Shown: piece by piece, positions 41,597-51,390 of the stretch
Numbering within the stretch: position 1 is the first letter of the stretch
How the letters are laid out: every line of letters starts with the position of its first letter
From: an uncultured Pelagibacteraceae bacterium
GTDB lineage: Bacteria > Pseudomonadota > Alphaproteobacteria > Pelagibacterales > Pelagibacteraceae
Length of the DNA stretch: 64,000 nt
Assembly: GCA_902576335.1 (NCBI GenBank)
Contig: CACGVC010000001.1
Span: 62,001 to 126,000 of the forward strand
Direction: 5' to 3'
Notes under the pieces: generated by a model
What the model was told of the DNA's origin: nothing
Seen by the model: the letters and a program-made list of their open reading frames with translations, nothing else
Database searches by the model: none
Program-made: the position numbers and the translations under genes

Positions 41597-42670
41597 TATT
41601 TTTTTATACTCTTCTATTGTGTTAGACCAATCAAATTTAGAGGAATATTCTTTTGCATTTTTACCAAGCTCAGAATATTTTTTGTTCTCTAACATTGTAT
41701 TTAAGGACGAATAAATATCTTCTAGCTCATTTCCATCACAAATTAATCCTGTTGTATCATGCTTGATAGCATCCGAGGCACCTCCATCTTTACCACCCAA
41801 GGAAGCAACACCATACTGAGCGGCCTCTACGTATGCCATTCCAAATCCTTCAACAGACTTTTTGTGAATAATTGATGGCATTACAAAGATATTTGATTTT
41901 GCTATTAAAGCATTTTTTAAATCATCACTAATTTCTTTGAAAAACATTACTTGTGAACTTAAATTAAGCTCTTTTACTAAATCTTTAATATTTTTTTCCT
42001 CATCACCATAACCTATACAAATATAGACTATATCTGGATAAATTTGTTTTAAGTTTCTTAAAGCCATTAATACTTTTTCATGATTTTTCCTTTTATCAAA
42101 TCTTGAGACAGTAATTAAGCGTGGTGTTTTTATTTTGAGTAAACTTTCAACTTTATCTAAAGATTTTTTATTTAGGACTTTAGGAGGATTTACTCCAGGA
42201 TTTATAACAATAATTTTTTCAGGATTTAAGCCAATATTAATAGCTAGGTTCTTAGTATATTCAGAGTTAGCAATTATTTTTTCGACTTTATCAAACACTC
42301 TTATAATTCTTTTATTTTGGTAGCTATCTTTTGGATGATTAATTTCTTTACCGTGTATCAGACAATATTTTTTTTTATTAGATTTAATTAATTCTAAGCT
42401 TTTCCAATGGTCAGCTATAATTCCTTGAACTTTATTATCTTTGAGAAACTCATTAATTAATTGGGCTTTTCTAATTTTTCTTAAAAATTTAAGACCACCG
42501 ACTCTTTCAATAGAAAAATTTACGTCTTCATCAAATTCTTTGTGATTTTCATAATAATCAGCAAAAACTTTAATCATAAAGTTTTTTGACATCTCTCGTG
42601 CGAGACCCCACATTAAACTTTGCATTCCGCCAATTTCTGGTGGAAAAGATCTTGTAGCGATTAAATACAT
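41591..42670 (-). CDS. Glycosyltransferase family 4
   Basis: 359 residues, GT-B fold: N-terminal RSFPPEIGGMQSLMWGLA, INPGVNPP, the SRFDKRKNHEKVL acceptor region and the EGFGMAYVEAAQYGVASLGGKDGG donor site, with the GFGxxxxEA pattern of GT4. Envelope polysaccharide or glycolipid synthesis is likely. Overlaps the upstream redoxin gene by one base. Confidence 0.8.
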   Translation of the reverse strand: MYLIATRSFPPEIGGMQSLMWGLAREMSKNFMIKVFADYYENHKEFDEDVNFSIERVGGLKFLRKIRKAQLINEFLKDNKVQGIIADHWKSLELIKSNKKKYCLIHGKEINHPKDSYQNKRIIRVFDKVEKIIANSEYTKNLAINIGLNPEKIIVINPGVNPPKVLNKKSLDKVESLLKIKTPRLITVSRFDKRKNHEKVLMALRNLKQIYPDIVYICIGYGDEEKNIKDLVKELNLSSQVMFFKEISDDLKNALIAKSNIFVMPSIIHKKSVEGFGMAYVEAAQYGVASLGGKDGGASDAIKHDTTGLICDGNELEDIYSSLNTMLENKKYSELGKNAKEYSSKFDWSNTIEEYKKIL

Positions 42671-43224
42671 TAATTAGTTTTCCACTTAATACCACAGCCA
42701 GCACTCGGGACTTGACTCTCTGGCCCTTTGCCAGTTTCAGCTATTAGTCTCATAGCTTTCAGGAGGTCACTATCCCCATCTCTTACAGGAATTAAGTTTT
42801 TTAATTCTCTTAGTCTGCCTCTATATTGAAGCTCCAAGTTTTTATTATAGCCAAAAAAGTCAGGCGTGCACACCGCATCATAAGTTTTAGCGACTTCTTG
42901 TGAGTCATCACTTAAATAAGGAAAGCTAAATTGATTTTTTTTGGCAAATTCGATCATATTATCAAAAGAATCCTCCGGATAATTTTCTGCATCATTTGCA
43001 CATATAGCTACTGAATTAATACCTATATCTTTTAAGTTATTACAATCATCAACGATATCTTTAGTCACTGCTTTCACGTATGGGCAGTGGTTGCAAATGA
43101 ACATTATTAAAGTTCCGTTTTCTCCTTTAATGTCATTTAGAGTAATAATTTTATTTTCTGTAGATTTTAACCTAAAGTCGTAAGCCTTTTGGCCGAAATC
43201 ACATATTGGAGTTTGTATTGGCAT
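42670..43224 (-). CDS. Thioredoxin-fold peroxiredoxin-like protein
   Basis: 184 residues: AhpC/TSA-type thioredoxin fold with LIMFICNHCPYVKAV, giving a CNHC redox pair, an N-terminal DFGQKAYDFRLKS and a later AVCTPDFFGYNKNLELQYRGR. The family is annotated as thioredoxin family/redoxin domain. No signal peptide, so cytoplasmic. Substrate unknown. Confidence 0.75.
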   Translation of the reverse strand: MPIQTPICDFGQKAYDFRLKSTENKIITLNDIKGENGTLIMFICNHCPYVKAVTKDIVDDCNNLKDIGINSVAICANDAENYPEDSFDNMIEFAKKNQFSFPYLSDDSQEVAKTYDAVCTPDFFGYNKNLELQYRGRLRELKNLIPVRDGDSDLLKAMRLIAETGKGPESQVPSAGCGIKWKTN

Positions 43225-43244
43225 AATGTAATAATATATAAATT

Positions 43245-43757
43245 ATGTTTTACGATTTAAAAGATAAAAAACCAAAAAACTCTGGCGAAAATTGGGTAGC
43301 TCCAAATGCTGTAGTCATCGGTGATGTTACTTTAGAAAAAAATACTAGTGTCTGGTTTAATGCAACCTTAAGAGGCGATATTGAAAATATTCATATAGGT
43401 GAGGGATCAAACGTTCAAGATGGATGTGTTCTGCATACAGACCCAGGCTGTCCTTTAAAAGTTGGAAAAGATGTAACTGTTGGTCATTTAGTTATGCTTC
43501 ATGGATGTACAGTAGGAGATAATAGTTTGATAGGCATCGGTGCGGTGATTCTAAATAATGCTAAGATCGGTAAAAATTGTATTATAGGTGCAAAAGCTTT
43601 GATCACAGAAAACAAAGTAATTCCTGATAATTCATTAGTCGTTGGTTCACCAGGTAAGGTTGTAAGAGAAGTGACAGAAGAAGAAAAAAAAGCAGTATTT
43701 GAAAATACAAAGCACTATCAAGACAATTGGAAAAAATATTCTCGATCAATTTTCTAA
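43245..43757 (+). CDS. Gamma-carbonic anhydrase-like hexapeptide protein
   Basis: 170 residues of left-handed beta-helix repeats. [30 protein letters not shown] and [22 protein letters not shown] show the three histidines ([12 protein letters not shown]) that bind metal in gamma-carbonic anhydrases (YrdA/PaaY/CaiE group). May hydrate CO2 or act as a CoA-thioesterase-like scaffold. The following TPR-barrel gene starts just after the stop. Confidence 0.85.
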   Translation: MFYDLKDKKPKNSGENWVAPNAVVIGDVTLEKNTSVWFNATLRGDIENIHIGEGSNVQDGCVLHTDPGCPLKVGKDVTVGHLVMLHGCTVGDNSLIGIGAVILNNAKIGKNCIIGAKALITENKVIPDNSLVVGSPGKVVREVTEEEKKAVFENTKHYQDNWKKYSRSIF

Positions 43758-43765
43758 TTATTTAC

Positions 43766-45163
43766 ATGAGTTTTTTTAAGAAATTTTTTTTTACAGTAAT
43801 ATTATCTATATTTTTTATTGCAGAGTCTTTTGCTGAGATAACTTACTTACAAATCTTAAAAGATCCAACAGATTTAAGATTAAATCTTCAGTATGCAAAA
43901 GAGCAAGAGTCTAAGGGCCGGTTTAAAGCTGTAATAGCGACTTTAGAAAGACTGAACGCTTTGTATCCAAACAATATAGATTTAAAACTCTATTTATTAT
44001 CGATTTCAATTAAAACTGATAGCACAGAAAAAACCTTGAACTTGATTAGCAAAATTCAATCTAGTGATCAAATATCTGATGAAATCAAAAAGAAAGTTGA
44101 ACAAATTTTTGATGATATGAATAAGAAAAAAATAGATAAAGAAATAATCGAAAAGAAAAAAGAAAGAAAAAAAGCTCAACTAGCCTCCAAAAAAAAACAA
44201 CCTGAGCAAACAAGTCCTTGGACTTGGTACGCTGAGTTGAGCTATACTAACATGCTTAATTCAAATATTTCTAGTATCTCAGACTCTAAAACACAATTTT
44301 CAGGTGGAAGTATTATTGCGATGACAGGTGTTGAGGGTGACAATTTAACAACGTTAAAAAATGGGTGGGGGGCAATCTATCAAATAAATTCCTCATCTAA
44401 TCTGTCTTTATATTCCAGTCATTCAACCTCAGAACAGAATAGAGCAACATCAGATGAAAATGATACTCAAACATTTTCAGCTACATATAGCAAATTTTTA
44501 GCAAATAATACCGTAACATCAACTTTCTCGTTCACTGATTTAAATACAAGAAGAGCTGCAGATACACTTACTAGAAATATTTCACTAGATAATAGATATT
44601 TTTTTAATGATAAAATAAAATTTTTAACTGGTATAAATCTTGGAACTTCAGAAGGAAATCAAAACCCCTCAAACTTAACTAAAAGAAACAGTAATACTAG
44701 AAAAAAAGGTTTGGTATTTGGACCAGAATATTATTTTACCCCACAACATAATTTTAAATTGAAATATGCGTTAACTGGTACAGATGCTATAGCTGATTAT
44801 AATTCATTGGAAGATGAAACGATTTCTGCATCTTACGCAAAAAACTTTAAATTTGGAAATTTAGGATTAACATATTCACTTTCAGATAAAAAATACAAGG
44901 AGCCAGATACAGTATTAATTCATCCTTATATAAGTAGAAAAGACGATAGCAAAACAATGACTATCAGTTTCAGTGGTAACCTAAACCAATTGTTTTCATC
45001 ACAAAATTTTTTCCCAGTTTCAGAAAAACTTGGAAACTTCTTAAATACAATAAGTTATAGTACTTCATGGTCAGAAACTCGATCAGAAAGCAGCCTTTTA
45101 CAATACAATTATAAAAAAGAATCTTTTACATTTGGATTAACAAAAAGAACTTATTTTCAATGA
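43766..45163 (+). CDS. Outer-membrane barrel protein with TPR-like N-terminus
   Basis: The ORF track starts at 43727, inside the previous gene; the ATG at 43766 (MSFFKKFFFTVILSIFFIAESFA) gives a proper signal peptide and is preferred, giving 465 residues. The mature N-terminus is TPR-like (RLNLQYAKEQESKGRFKAVIATLERLNALYP), then a basic linker, then a strand-rich ~290-residue region ending in Phe-Gln (KRTYFQ). Resembles Slam/DUF560-type surface assembly proteins. The FecR-domain gene downstream may be its client. Confidence 0.6.
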   Translation: MSFFKKFFFTVILSIFFIAESFAEITYLQILKDPTDLRLNLQYAKEQESKGRFKAVIATLERLNALYPNNIDLKLYLLSISIKTDSTEKTLNLISKIQSSDQISDEIKKKVEQIFDDMNKKKIDKEIIEKKKERKKAQLASKKKQPEQTSPWTWYAELSYTNMLNSNISSISDSKTQFSGGSIIAMTGVEGDNLTTLKNGWGAIYQINSSSNLSLYSSHSTSEQNRATSDENDTQTFSATYSKFLANNTVTSTFSFTDLNTRRAADTLTRNISLDNRYFFNDKIKFLTGINLGTSEGNQNPSNLTKRNSNTRKKGLVFGPEYYFTPQHNFKLKYALTGTDAIADYNSLEDETISASYAKNFKFGNLGLTYSLSDKKYKEPDTVLIHPYISRKDDSKTMTISFSGNLNQLFSSQNFFPVSEKLGNFLNTISYSTSWSETRSESSLLQYNYKKESFTFGLTKRTYFQ

Positions 45164-45191
45164 TTTATATTATGTTAAAGTATTACTTTTA

Positions 45192-48179
45192 ATGAAATTC
45201 TTTTTTAAAACACTAATAATTTTTATATTTGCCACACAATCATTTGCGTCCTCTGAACAGATAGGAGTGATTGGCTTTGTGATCGGTAACGTTTTTAATC
45301 AAAAAGGAGAGGAGTTAAAAGTAGGTGACCCAATATATTTTGGTGACACCATTAGTGCCAGTGATGGAGCAAAATCACAACTTTTATTTATAGACGAAAC
45401 AGTAATGACAATTGGCTCAGATACTAAATTAAAAATTGATGATTTTATTTTCGATCCCTCAGCAAATGATGGTAAACTTTTAGCTTCAATTATAGCCGGA
45501 AGTGTAAAAATTCTTTCAGGAAAAATTAGTGAAATAAATCCAGCCAATTTAGAGGTAAAAACTCCTTCGGGTACAATTGGTTCTAGAGGAACTGAATTTA
45601 AAGCTTCAGTTGATCCATTGACCACTCAAAGTAAAATTTTACTTGTAGGCCCTGGACCAAATAATTCATTAAATTTAAGAGCAGGAGCTGTTGAGGTATC
45701 AAATGAATTGGGAACAGTTACTTTGGACCAACCATATTTATTCACTGAGTTAACAGAAAACAGAGCTCCGACAGATGCAGTGGTTATTCCTCAAGCTGAA
45801 TTAAAAATTTTTCAAAAATTAGAGGTTGAGCCTGAAAAATCAGTTGCTCAATTATCTGTTGATGAACCGAATACTGATGAAGAAAATTCTGAAACAGCTG
45901 AAGATAATACTGAGGAAGAAAATATTACAATAGTTGAGAATGATAATTTACAAGAGGATGCAACAGAGGAATTAATTTTAACTGATGAGGCTGAAATAAA
46001 TTCAATAATTAAAGATGAAATTTTTACTGATGACCAAAGTGAGGGTGACTTAGTTGTTGAAACACTAGTTGCAGCATTAGCAAAAGATGATGGTGGCATT
46101 ACTGCTCAAATGTTAGGAAAATCTTTCTTAAGTAGTGGAAATGATATTAGACCAGATTTAGATTTACCTGAAGGTATGAGTTTAAACTCAGAGGAAGCCA
46201 ACACTTTTATAGAAGAAAAAGCAATGCAGGAAATAGAAAAAGTAATGTTAGTGAGTGCGAGAGTGAAGAATGTAGAATATGTCCCCACTAAATTTAATCA
46301 GTTAAGTGGTTTTGATGACATTAGAGTTCCAATTTTAAATGATGAAACAGGTGATGTTGTTTTTCTTGATATGGGTAATATAGATTTTAAACCCCAAGTT
46401 TTACCAGCCAATTTTAATGAAGATCAACCTCAATTACTACCTAGAATACCAGAACAGTTATTTCTTAAAGGTGGTGATGAAAACGTATTTATAGACTTTG
46501 ATGAAGGTCAATTTGTTGAAACAGTATTTGACCCTGAAATCGAAATACTGGATCAAAAATATCAAGCAGCCGTTAATGCAGGTGCTACTCAAGATGAAAT
46601 AGAGGAAATATTTATTGAAATGGATGAAATCATGCAAAAAGCTGATGAGTCTATGGTTACTATAAATATGGAGAGTATGGAAAATCAAATTATACCTGCA
46701 GGTTTAAATATGGATTTTTTAACTGCAGAAGAGTTTGTAAAGGAACAAGATAGTTTTTTATTTAGTACAGATGTTTATACTGAGTCTTGGGAACAGGCAG
46801 AAGAGGGAAAAGTAGCTATTTTTAAAATAGATGGTTCAGTTGATTATGTAGATCAAGAAGATGCAAATACTGCATGGGAAGAAGCTGATAAAGCTTATGA
46901 ACAAGAGTTTGCCGAAGCTTTTCCTGAGATTTATCAAGCAGAAAAAAAAGCAGAAGCTTTAATGGCAAAAGCAGATGCTCAGGCAGAAGAACTATTTTTA
47001 AATATTGATCAATTAATTCAATCAGGGGCTTCAGATGAAGAAATAGAGGAAGCGTTTATAAAAGTTGATGCTGAATTAAGTCAAGCTTATTTCGAGGTTG
47101 ATGCAGCATTTGAGGAAGTAATGCTAGTTGAAATGAAAACCGATGTATTAATGATGGCAGAAGAAGCTGCAAGTTTAAAGTTCGAAGTAAATAATGCTAA
47201 AAAGACTGGTATGCTCAACGGTAAGGAATTGTCAGAAGCAGAGATAAAAGAGTTTGAAGAAGAAGTGAAATTTTTAGAATTGGAGGTTGAGAATACTAAA
47301 GAAAACTATCTAGAAGAGGTAAAATTTGTAAATCAAGTTTTAGACATTAGACAAGCTGATATGCAAATGGAATTTGAAACTCCAGAAATAGATTTTCAAT
47401 TAGCTTCATTAGATATTGAACAAAATTTACAGATACAAGAAGCACAAATTCAAGAAGAACAAGGATTGCAACAAGAATTTCAAGCAATAGAAATGTTTTA
47501 TATTGAGCCAGTTCAGCCTCTAGGTTTCTTTGAAGAGCCAGAACGTCAGATTGATGCTGTACAACAACAAAATACAATAAGTGCTGGTACCACTACATAT
47601 GCAGATTTAAACACACAATCAAGTGGAGTAGCTACTTATTTGGGGAATGCAACAAATTTAACTGTTACTTCAGCTGCAAGTAATGCAGTCGTAGCATCAA
47701 CAGTTGGTTCAGTTGTTGGAAATTTTGCGCCAATTCATCAAATAAATTATTCAACAAGAACATTAAGTCAGGGTGCAATAATTACTGTCAATGCTTTAGG
47801 TCGGAACACAACATTAAGACTTTCCAATTTAAATAAAACACATAGTTATTCTTCTAGTGATACCGGAAGCGTTAAACCTAGCGTTGCTTATACAGTAAAT
47901 GCTGCAGGCGCAGGTACCGAAGTTAATTCTAGTTTGACATCAACCGTTACAAATGATGTTACAACAGGAAATACATATTTAGAACCTTTATTAAATCCAG
48001 CTAATACTAATTATTTAGTTACAGTTTCATCAGAGGCAACAAACACAGCTGGAACTGCTGCAAAATCAATACAAACGACAGTTACAGTCGAGTCTGATGG
48101 TGGTGTGGGAGGTGATACTAATAGAGCTTCAGGAACCGATAATGGTGTTGATGCAGTTATTCTTATTCCTGGAGGATAA
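45192..48179 (+). CDS. Large acidic FecR-domain secreted protein
   Basis: 995 residues: signal peptide (MKFFFKTLIIFIFATQSFA), a FecR domain (about 20-160; GTIGSRGTEFKASVD), then ~600 highly acidic, helix-rich residues with a repeated element (GATQDEIEEIFIEMDE; GASDEEIEEAFIKVDA), and a Ser/Thr/Asn-rich C-terminal ~200 residues ending GVDAVILIPGG. Absence of an anti-sigma membrane helix argues against classical FecR. A secreted or surface protein paired with the preceding barrel is likely. Confidence 0.65.
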   Translation: MKFFFKTLIIFIFATQSFASSEQIGVIGFVIGNVFNQKGEELKVGDPIYFGDTISASDGAKSQLLFIDETVMTIGSDTKLKIDDFIFDPSANDGKLLASIIAGSVKILSGKISEINPANLEVKTPSGTIGSRGTEFKASVDPLTTQSKILLVGPGPNNSLNLRAGAVEVSNELGTVTLDQPYLFTELTENRAPTDAVVIPQAELKIFQKLEVEPEKSVAQLSVDEPNTDEENSETAEDNTEEENITIVENDNLQEDATEELILTDEAEINSIIKDEIFTDDQSEGDLVVETLVAALAKDDGGITAQMLGKSFLSSGNDIRPDLDLPEGMSLNSEEANTFIEEKAMQEIEKVMLVSARVKNVEYVPTKFNQLSGFDDIRVPILNDETGDVVFLDMGNIDFKPQVLPANFNEDQPQLLPRIPEQLFLKGGDENVFIDFDEGQFVETVFDPEIEILDQKYQAAVNAGATQDEIEEIFIEMDEIMQKADESMVTINMESMENQIIPAGLNMDFLTAEEFVKEQDSFLFSTDVYTESWEQAEEGKVAIFKIDGSVDYVDQEDANTAWEEADKAYEQEFAEAFPEIYQAEKKAEALMAKADAQAEELFLNIDQLIQSGASDEEIEEAFIKVDAELSQAYFEVDAAFEEVMLVEMKTDVLMMAEEAASLKFEVNNAKKTGMLNGKELSEAEIKEFEEEVKFLELEVENTKENYLEEVKFVNQVLDIRQADMQMEFETPEIDFQLASLDIEQNLQIQEAQIQEEQGLQQEFQAIEMFYIEPVQPLGFFEEPERQIDAVQQQNTISAGTTTYADLNTQSSGVATYLGNATNLTVTSAASNAVVASTVGSVVGNFAPIHQINYSTRTLSQGAIITVNALGRNTTLRLSNLNKTHSYSSSDTGSVKPSVAYTVNAAGAGTEVNSSLTSTVTNDVTTGNTYLEPLLNPANTNYLVTVSSEATNTAGTAAKSIQTTVTVESDGGVGGDTNRASGTDNGVDAVILIPGG

Positions 48180-48214
48180 GTTAATTATTTATTGAAAGAA
48201 GGATTTAATTTTTT

Positions 48215-48655
48215 ATGCCAACTTACACAGTAACAAACTCAAACTTTAATTTATCTTCAAAACAACAGAAGAATTTAGCAGAAGGAATAACCAAAGTTCA
48301 TAATGTTGTAACTGGAGCCAATACTTATTTCGCTCAAGTAATTTTTAATAAAACTAAAAAAGACAATCATTTTATGGGAGGAAAGAAAGTTAAGGAGCCC
48401 TCATTATTTCTACTTGGTCAAATTAGAGCTGGAAGATCAAAAGAGGTAAAAGATAAGTTAATTTCAGACCTAAAAGATATTTTGGTTAAATATTCAAAAT
48501 TAGATGAAACACAAGTTTGGGTTTATATAGTTGATTTACCACCATCACAAATGATTGAATATGGTGCAGTTTTACCAGAGTCAGGTAAAGAGAAAGAATG
48601 GTTTGCAAGTTTACCAGGCAAATTAAAGAAAAAATTATCAGCTATTGAGAGTTAA
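48215..48655 (+). CDS. Tautomerase-family protein
   Basis: 146 residues with Pro immediately after the initiator Met (MPTYTVTNSNFNLS), the catalytic amino-terminal proline of the tautomerase superfamily. Length matches the two-module cis-CaaD-like group. A conserved Arg candidate lies in GQIRAGRSKEVKD. Substrate unknown. Ends one base before the convergent PNPOx-like gene. Confidence 0.75.
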   Translation: MPTYTVTNSNFNLSSKQQKNLAEGITKVHNVVTGANTYFAQVIFNKTKKDNHFMGGKKVKEPSLFLLGQIRAGRSKEVKDKLISDLKDILVKYSKLDETQVWVYIVDLPPSQMIEYGAVLPESGKEKEWFASLPGKLKKKLSAIES

Positions 48656-48656
48656 T

Positions 48657-49256
48657 TTAGGGAACTAACCAGTCCATTTTATTAGTTTCTAAATCAAACT
48701 TAGCTCTTCGATGTCCTTTTGCTGCAAGATAAAGCCATTCAATAGATTTAATTTTACATTTAATTACAGTGAAATTTTTATAACCTTCCTCACTTTGTTC
48801 CATTGTGTAATCAAAATCTTCTAATTTAGATATCATTCCAGAAGTTGGGTTTTCTGAGGTAGTTCCAGGGGGGCTATCAGTTAAATAACAACGTCTACTT
48901 ATATGCTGAGTTTTCTTCCATGACTCTTCAGTTGTAGAATTTTGATTATTAACTTCACATTCTACTTTTACTCTTAATTGTATCTTTTCTTCTTTATCGT
49001 AGAAAACTAGAGAGGCATTCTTATTTTTTTTTAGAATATCGACTTTAGGAGATCTTAAGTCTGTATGAAATTGTAATAGATTGCTTGCTCTATCTGATTT
49101 ACGTAAAACAACAATTCTTCCATCTACTTCATCTTGATGAGCACAAATAAAGACAGGAATTCTAAATGGCGAAGCTCTATTAGTCACTGCATCATCTAAC
49201 ATTGACCAATACTTATTTTGAATTTCAGCTAAATCTTCATAGTATGCTGGTTGCAT
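48657..49256 (-). CDS. PNPOx-like FMN-binding protein
   Basis: 199 residues of the pyridoxamine-phosphate oxidase split-barrel family, Alr4036-like subgroup: GRIVVLRKSDRASNLLQFHTDLRSPKV, SLVFYDKEEKIQLRVKVE and a C-terminal IKSIEWLYLAAKGHRRAKFD. Binds FMN in the cytoplasm; substrate is unknown. Starts 3 bases after the dehydrogenase gene on the same strand. Confidence 0.75.
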   Translation of the reverse strand: MQPAYYEDLAEIQNKYWSMLDDAVTNRASPFRIPVFICAHQDEVDGRIVVLRKSDRASNLLQFHTDLRSPKVDILKKNKNASLVFYDKEEKIQLRVKVECEVNNQNSTTEESWKKTQHISRRCYLTDSPPGTTSENPTSGMISKLEDFDYTMEQSEEGYKNFTVIKCKIKSIEWLYLAAKGHRRAKFDLETNKMDWLVP

Positions 49257-49259
49257 ACA

Positions 49260-50129
49260 TTACTTTCTAAATCTTTTAATTAAACTTGATGTATCCCAAC
49301 GATTACCCCCCATGGCTTGAACTTCTCCATAGTACTTATCAACAAGTTCAGTAACAGGTAATAGTGAGCCATTATTTTTTGCTTCATCCATTGCAATTTT
49401 TAAATCTTTTCTCATCCAATCGACTGCAAAACCAAAATCAAACTTATCATCTATCATTGTCTTGTATCTATTTTCCATTTGCCAGGATTGAGCTGCACCT
49501 TTTGAAATAACTTCAATTACATCTTCCATATTCAGTCTAGCTTTCATACCAAAGTTAATTGCTTCAGATAAACCTTGAACTAAACCAGCAATACAAATTT
49601 GATTAACCATTTTGGCAAGTTGTCCATTGCCAGCACTACCCAGTAGTTTCATCTTTTTACTGTAGCAATCAATTTTATCTTTTGCTTTATCAAAATCAGC
49701 TTGATCACCACCGATCATTACTGTTAGTGCGCCATTCTCTGCACCAGCTTGCCCTCCAGATACAGGTGCATCTAATGCGCCAAAACCATTTTTTTTTGCG
49801 TAATCGTAAATCTCTCTTGCAATAGTTGCAGAGGCAGTTGTGTTATCAATGTAAACAGCGCCTTTTTTAATTGTTTTGAAAGCACCGCTGTCACCAAAAG
49901 TTACTTCTCTTAAATCATTATCATTTCCAACGCAGGTAAAAATATATTCTGCATCTTTAGCTGCGTCAGCTGGAGTTTCTGCCATTTTACCTTTGTATTC
50001 ACTAATCCATTTTTCTGCTTTTGATTTTGTTCGATTAAAAACAGTTACATTGTGTCCACCTTTTGATATATAACCAGCCATTGGATATCCCATGACACCG
50101 AGACCTATGAAAGCAACATTACAACTCAT
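49260..50129 (-). CDS. 3-hydroxyisobutyrate/tartronate semialdehyde dehydrogenase-family oxidoreductase
   Basis: 289 residues: NAD(P)-binding FIGLGVMGYPMAGYISKGGHNVTVFNRT, the family loop DAPVSGGQAGAENGALTVMIGGD and the catalytic lysine in GNGQLAKMVNQI. Beta-hydroxyacid dehydrogenase, such as GlxR or MmsB. The exact substrate is not determinable. Confidence 0.85.
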   Translation of the reverse strand: MSCNVAFIGLGVMGYPMAGYISKGGHNVTVFNRTKSKAEKWISEYKGKMAETPADAAKDAEYIFTCVGNDNDLREVTFGDSGAFKTIKKGAVYIDNTTASATIAREIYDYAKKNGFGALDAPVSGGQAGAENGALTVMIGGDQADFDKAKDKIDCYSKKMKLLGSAGNGQLAKMVNQICIAGLVQGLSEAINFGMKARLNMEDVIEVISKGAAQSWQMENRYKTMIDDKFDFGFAVDWMRKDLKIAMDEAKNNGSLLPVTELVDKYYGEVQAMGGNRWDTSSLIKRFRK

Positions 50130-50137
50130 AATTTTTT

Positions 50138-51346
50138 ATGTTTAATAGTTTAAGTTTAAAAGTAATTATATTTGGATTTATTTTTACATTTTTTTCTAGT
50201 TTTGGACAGAGTTTTTTTTTAGGTTTGTTTAATTCCAGTATTAGAGAAACACTTTCTATCACTCACGGACAATTTGGCTCAATATATGCATCAGCTACTT
50301 TATTAAGCAGTTTTCTTTTAATTTGGGTTGGAAAAAAAATTGATGATATCAATATTTTTCGATTTGCATTTTATGTTACTCTACTCTTAGCATTTTCATG
50401 TTTCTTTTTTTCAAAAATATCTTCAATAATTTTTTTATTCATAGCTGTTTTTTTGATGAGATTTTCTGGACAAGGATTAATGTCTCACACTGCAACCACA
50501 ACAATTACAAGGTATTTTACAAAATCTAGGGGGAAAGCCTTAAGTTTAGGTTGGTTTGGTCTTTCAACAGCTGAATTTATTCTACCTGTATTAATTGTTT
50601 ATTTACTTTCAATTACAGCCTGGCAGAATATTTGGATATCTATTTCAATTTTAGTTTTGATTTTTTTACCTTTGGTATCATTTTTTTTAATTAAAAAATT
50701 GGATTTTGATACGAGAGAACAAGTAGACCCAACTGACTCTGAAATAAAAGAAATTAAACAATGGAAAAGAATTGAGGTTATAAAAGATTACAGATTTTAT
50801 ATTGTATGTTTAAATATGTTAGCAATGCCGTGGATTGCGACTGGTGTATTTGTTTATCAGTCTTTCATTACTGAAGCTAAGGAGTGGGGTTCTTTTGTTA
50901 TTGCCCAATCATTTATGGTGTATTCAATATTATCTGTACTCACTTTATTAGGATCTGGATTTCTAATCGATAAATTTACTAGCAGAAAACTTTTAATCTT
51001 TATGAATATACCTTTGTTAATTTCTACTTTAGTTTTATTTTATTTTAATAATCCAATAACATCTTTTATTTTTCTTGGATTAATAGGTATTTCTAATGGT
51101 TTAGCCAATGTTCTAGGTTCATCAACATGGGCTGAAATTTATGGTGTAAAATTTATTGGCTCAATTAAAGCTCTAACTACAGCTTTAATGGTTTTTTCCA
51201 CTGCTTTTGGAACAGCTTTATTCGGTTTTTTGATAGATAGAGGCTTTTCTATTGAGCAAATTGCTATGGTTTCATTTGTTTATATTTTAATCTCCTTGAT
51301 CTTATTATTTTTTATAAGAAATAAGCTAAATCCACAATATACATAA
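50138..51346 (+). CDS. MFS transporter
   Basis: 402 residues with twelve membrane spans in two halves separated by a charged cytoplasmic loop (KKLDFDTREQVDPTDSEIKEIKQWKRIE). Inner-membrane major facilitator permease of the monocarboxylate/OFA-like type judged by layout. Substrate unknown. Starts 8 bases from the divergent dehydrogenase. Confidence 0.8.
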   Translation: MFNSLSLKVIIFGFIFTFFSSFGQSFFLGLFNSSIRETLSITHGQFGSIYASATLLSSFLLIWVGKKIDDINIFRFAFYVTLLLAFSCFFFSKISSIIFLFIAVFLMRFSGQGLMSHTATTTITRYFTKSRGKALSLGWFGLSTAEFILPVLIVYLLSITAWQNIWISISILVLIFLPLVSFFLIKKLDFDTREQVDPTDSEIKEIKQWKRIEVIKDYRFYIVCLNMLAMPWIATGVFVYQSFITEAKEWGSFVIAQSFMVYSILSVLTLLGSGFLIDKFTSRKLLIFMNIPLLISTLVLFYFNNPITSFIFLGLIGISNGLANVLGSSTWAEIYGVKFIGSIKALTTALMVFSTAFGTALFGFLIDRGFSIEQIAMVSFVYILISLILLFFIRNKLNPQYT

Positions 51347-51355
51347 AAAATCCCC

Positions 51356-51382
51356 TTGATTTTTTTTTAGCCACTGTATAGA
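51356..51382 (+). promoter_or_regulatory. Putative rpoZ promoter, short or absent leader
   Basis: A TTGATT box followed after 15 bases by TATAGA. The predicted start falls within a few bases of the ATG at 51391. The transcript may be leaderless or nearly so. Spacer is shorter than ideal. Confidence 0.3.
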
Positions 51383-51390
51383 TACTGCGC

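Noticed and set aside
43727-43765. N-terminal extension of the TPR-barrel protein (track start 43727)
   Set aside because: It lies inside the preceding gene and would bury the signal peptide that begins at 43766.
45299-47577. Several minus-strand ORFs of 60-108 codons opposite the FecR gene
   Set aside because: They are antisense shadows of a strongly acidic, repetitive coding frame and show Ser-rich low-complexity translations without start signals.
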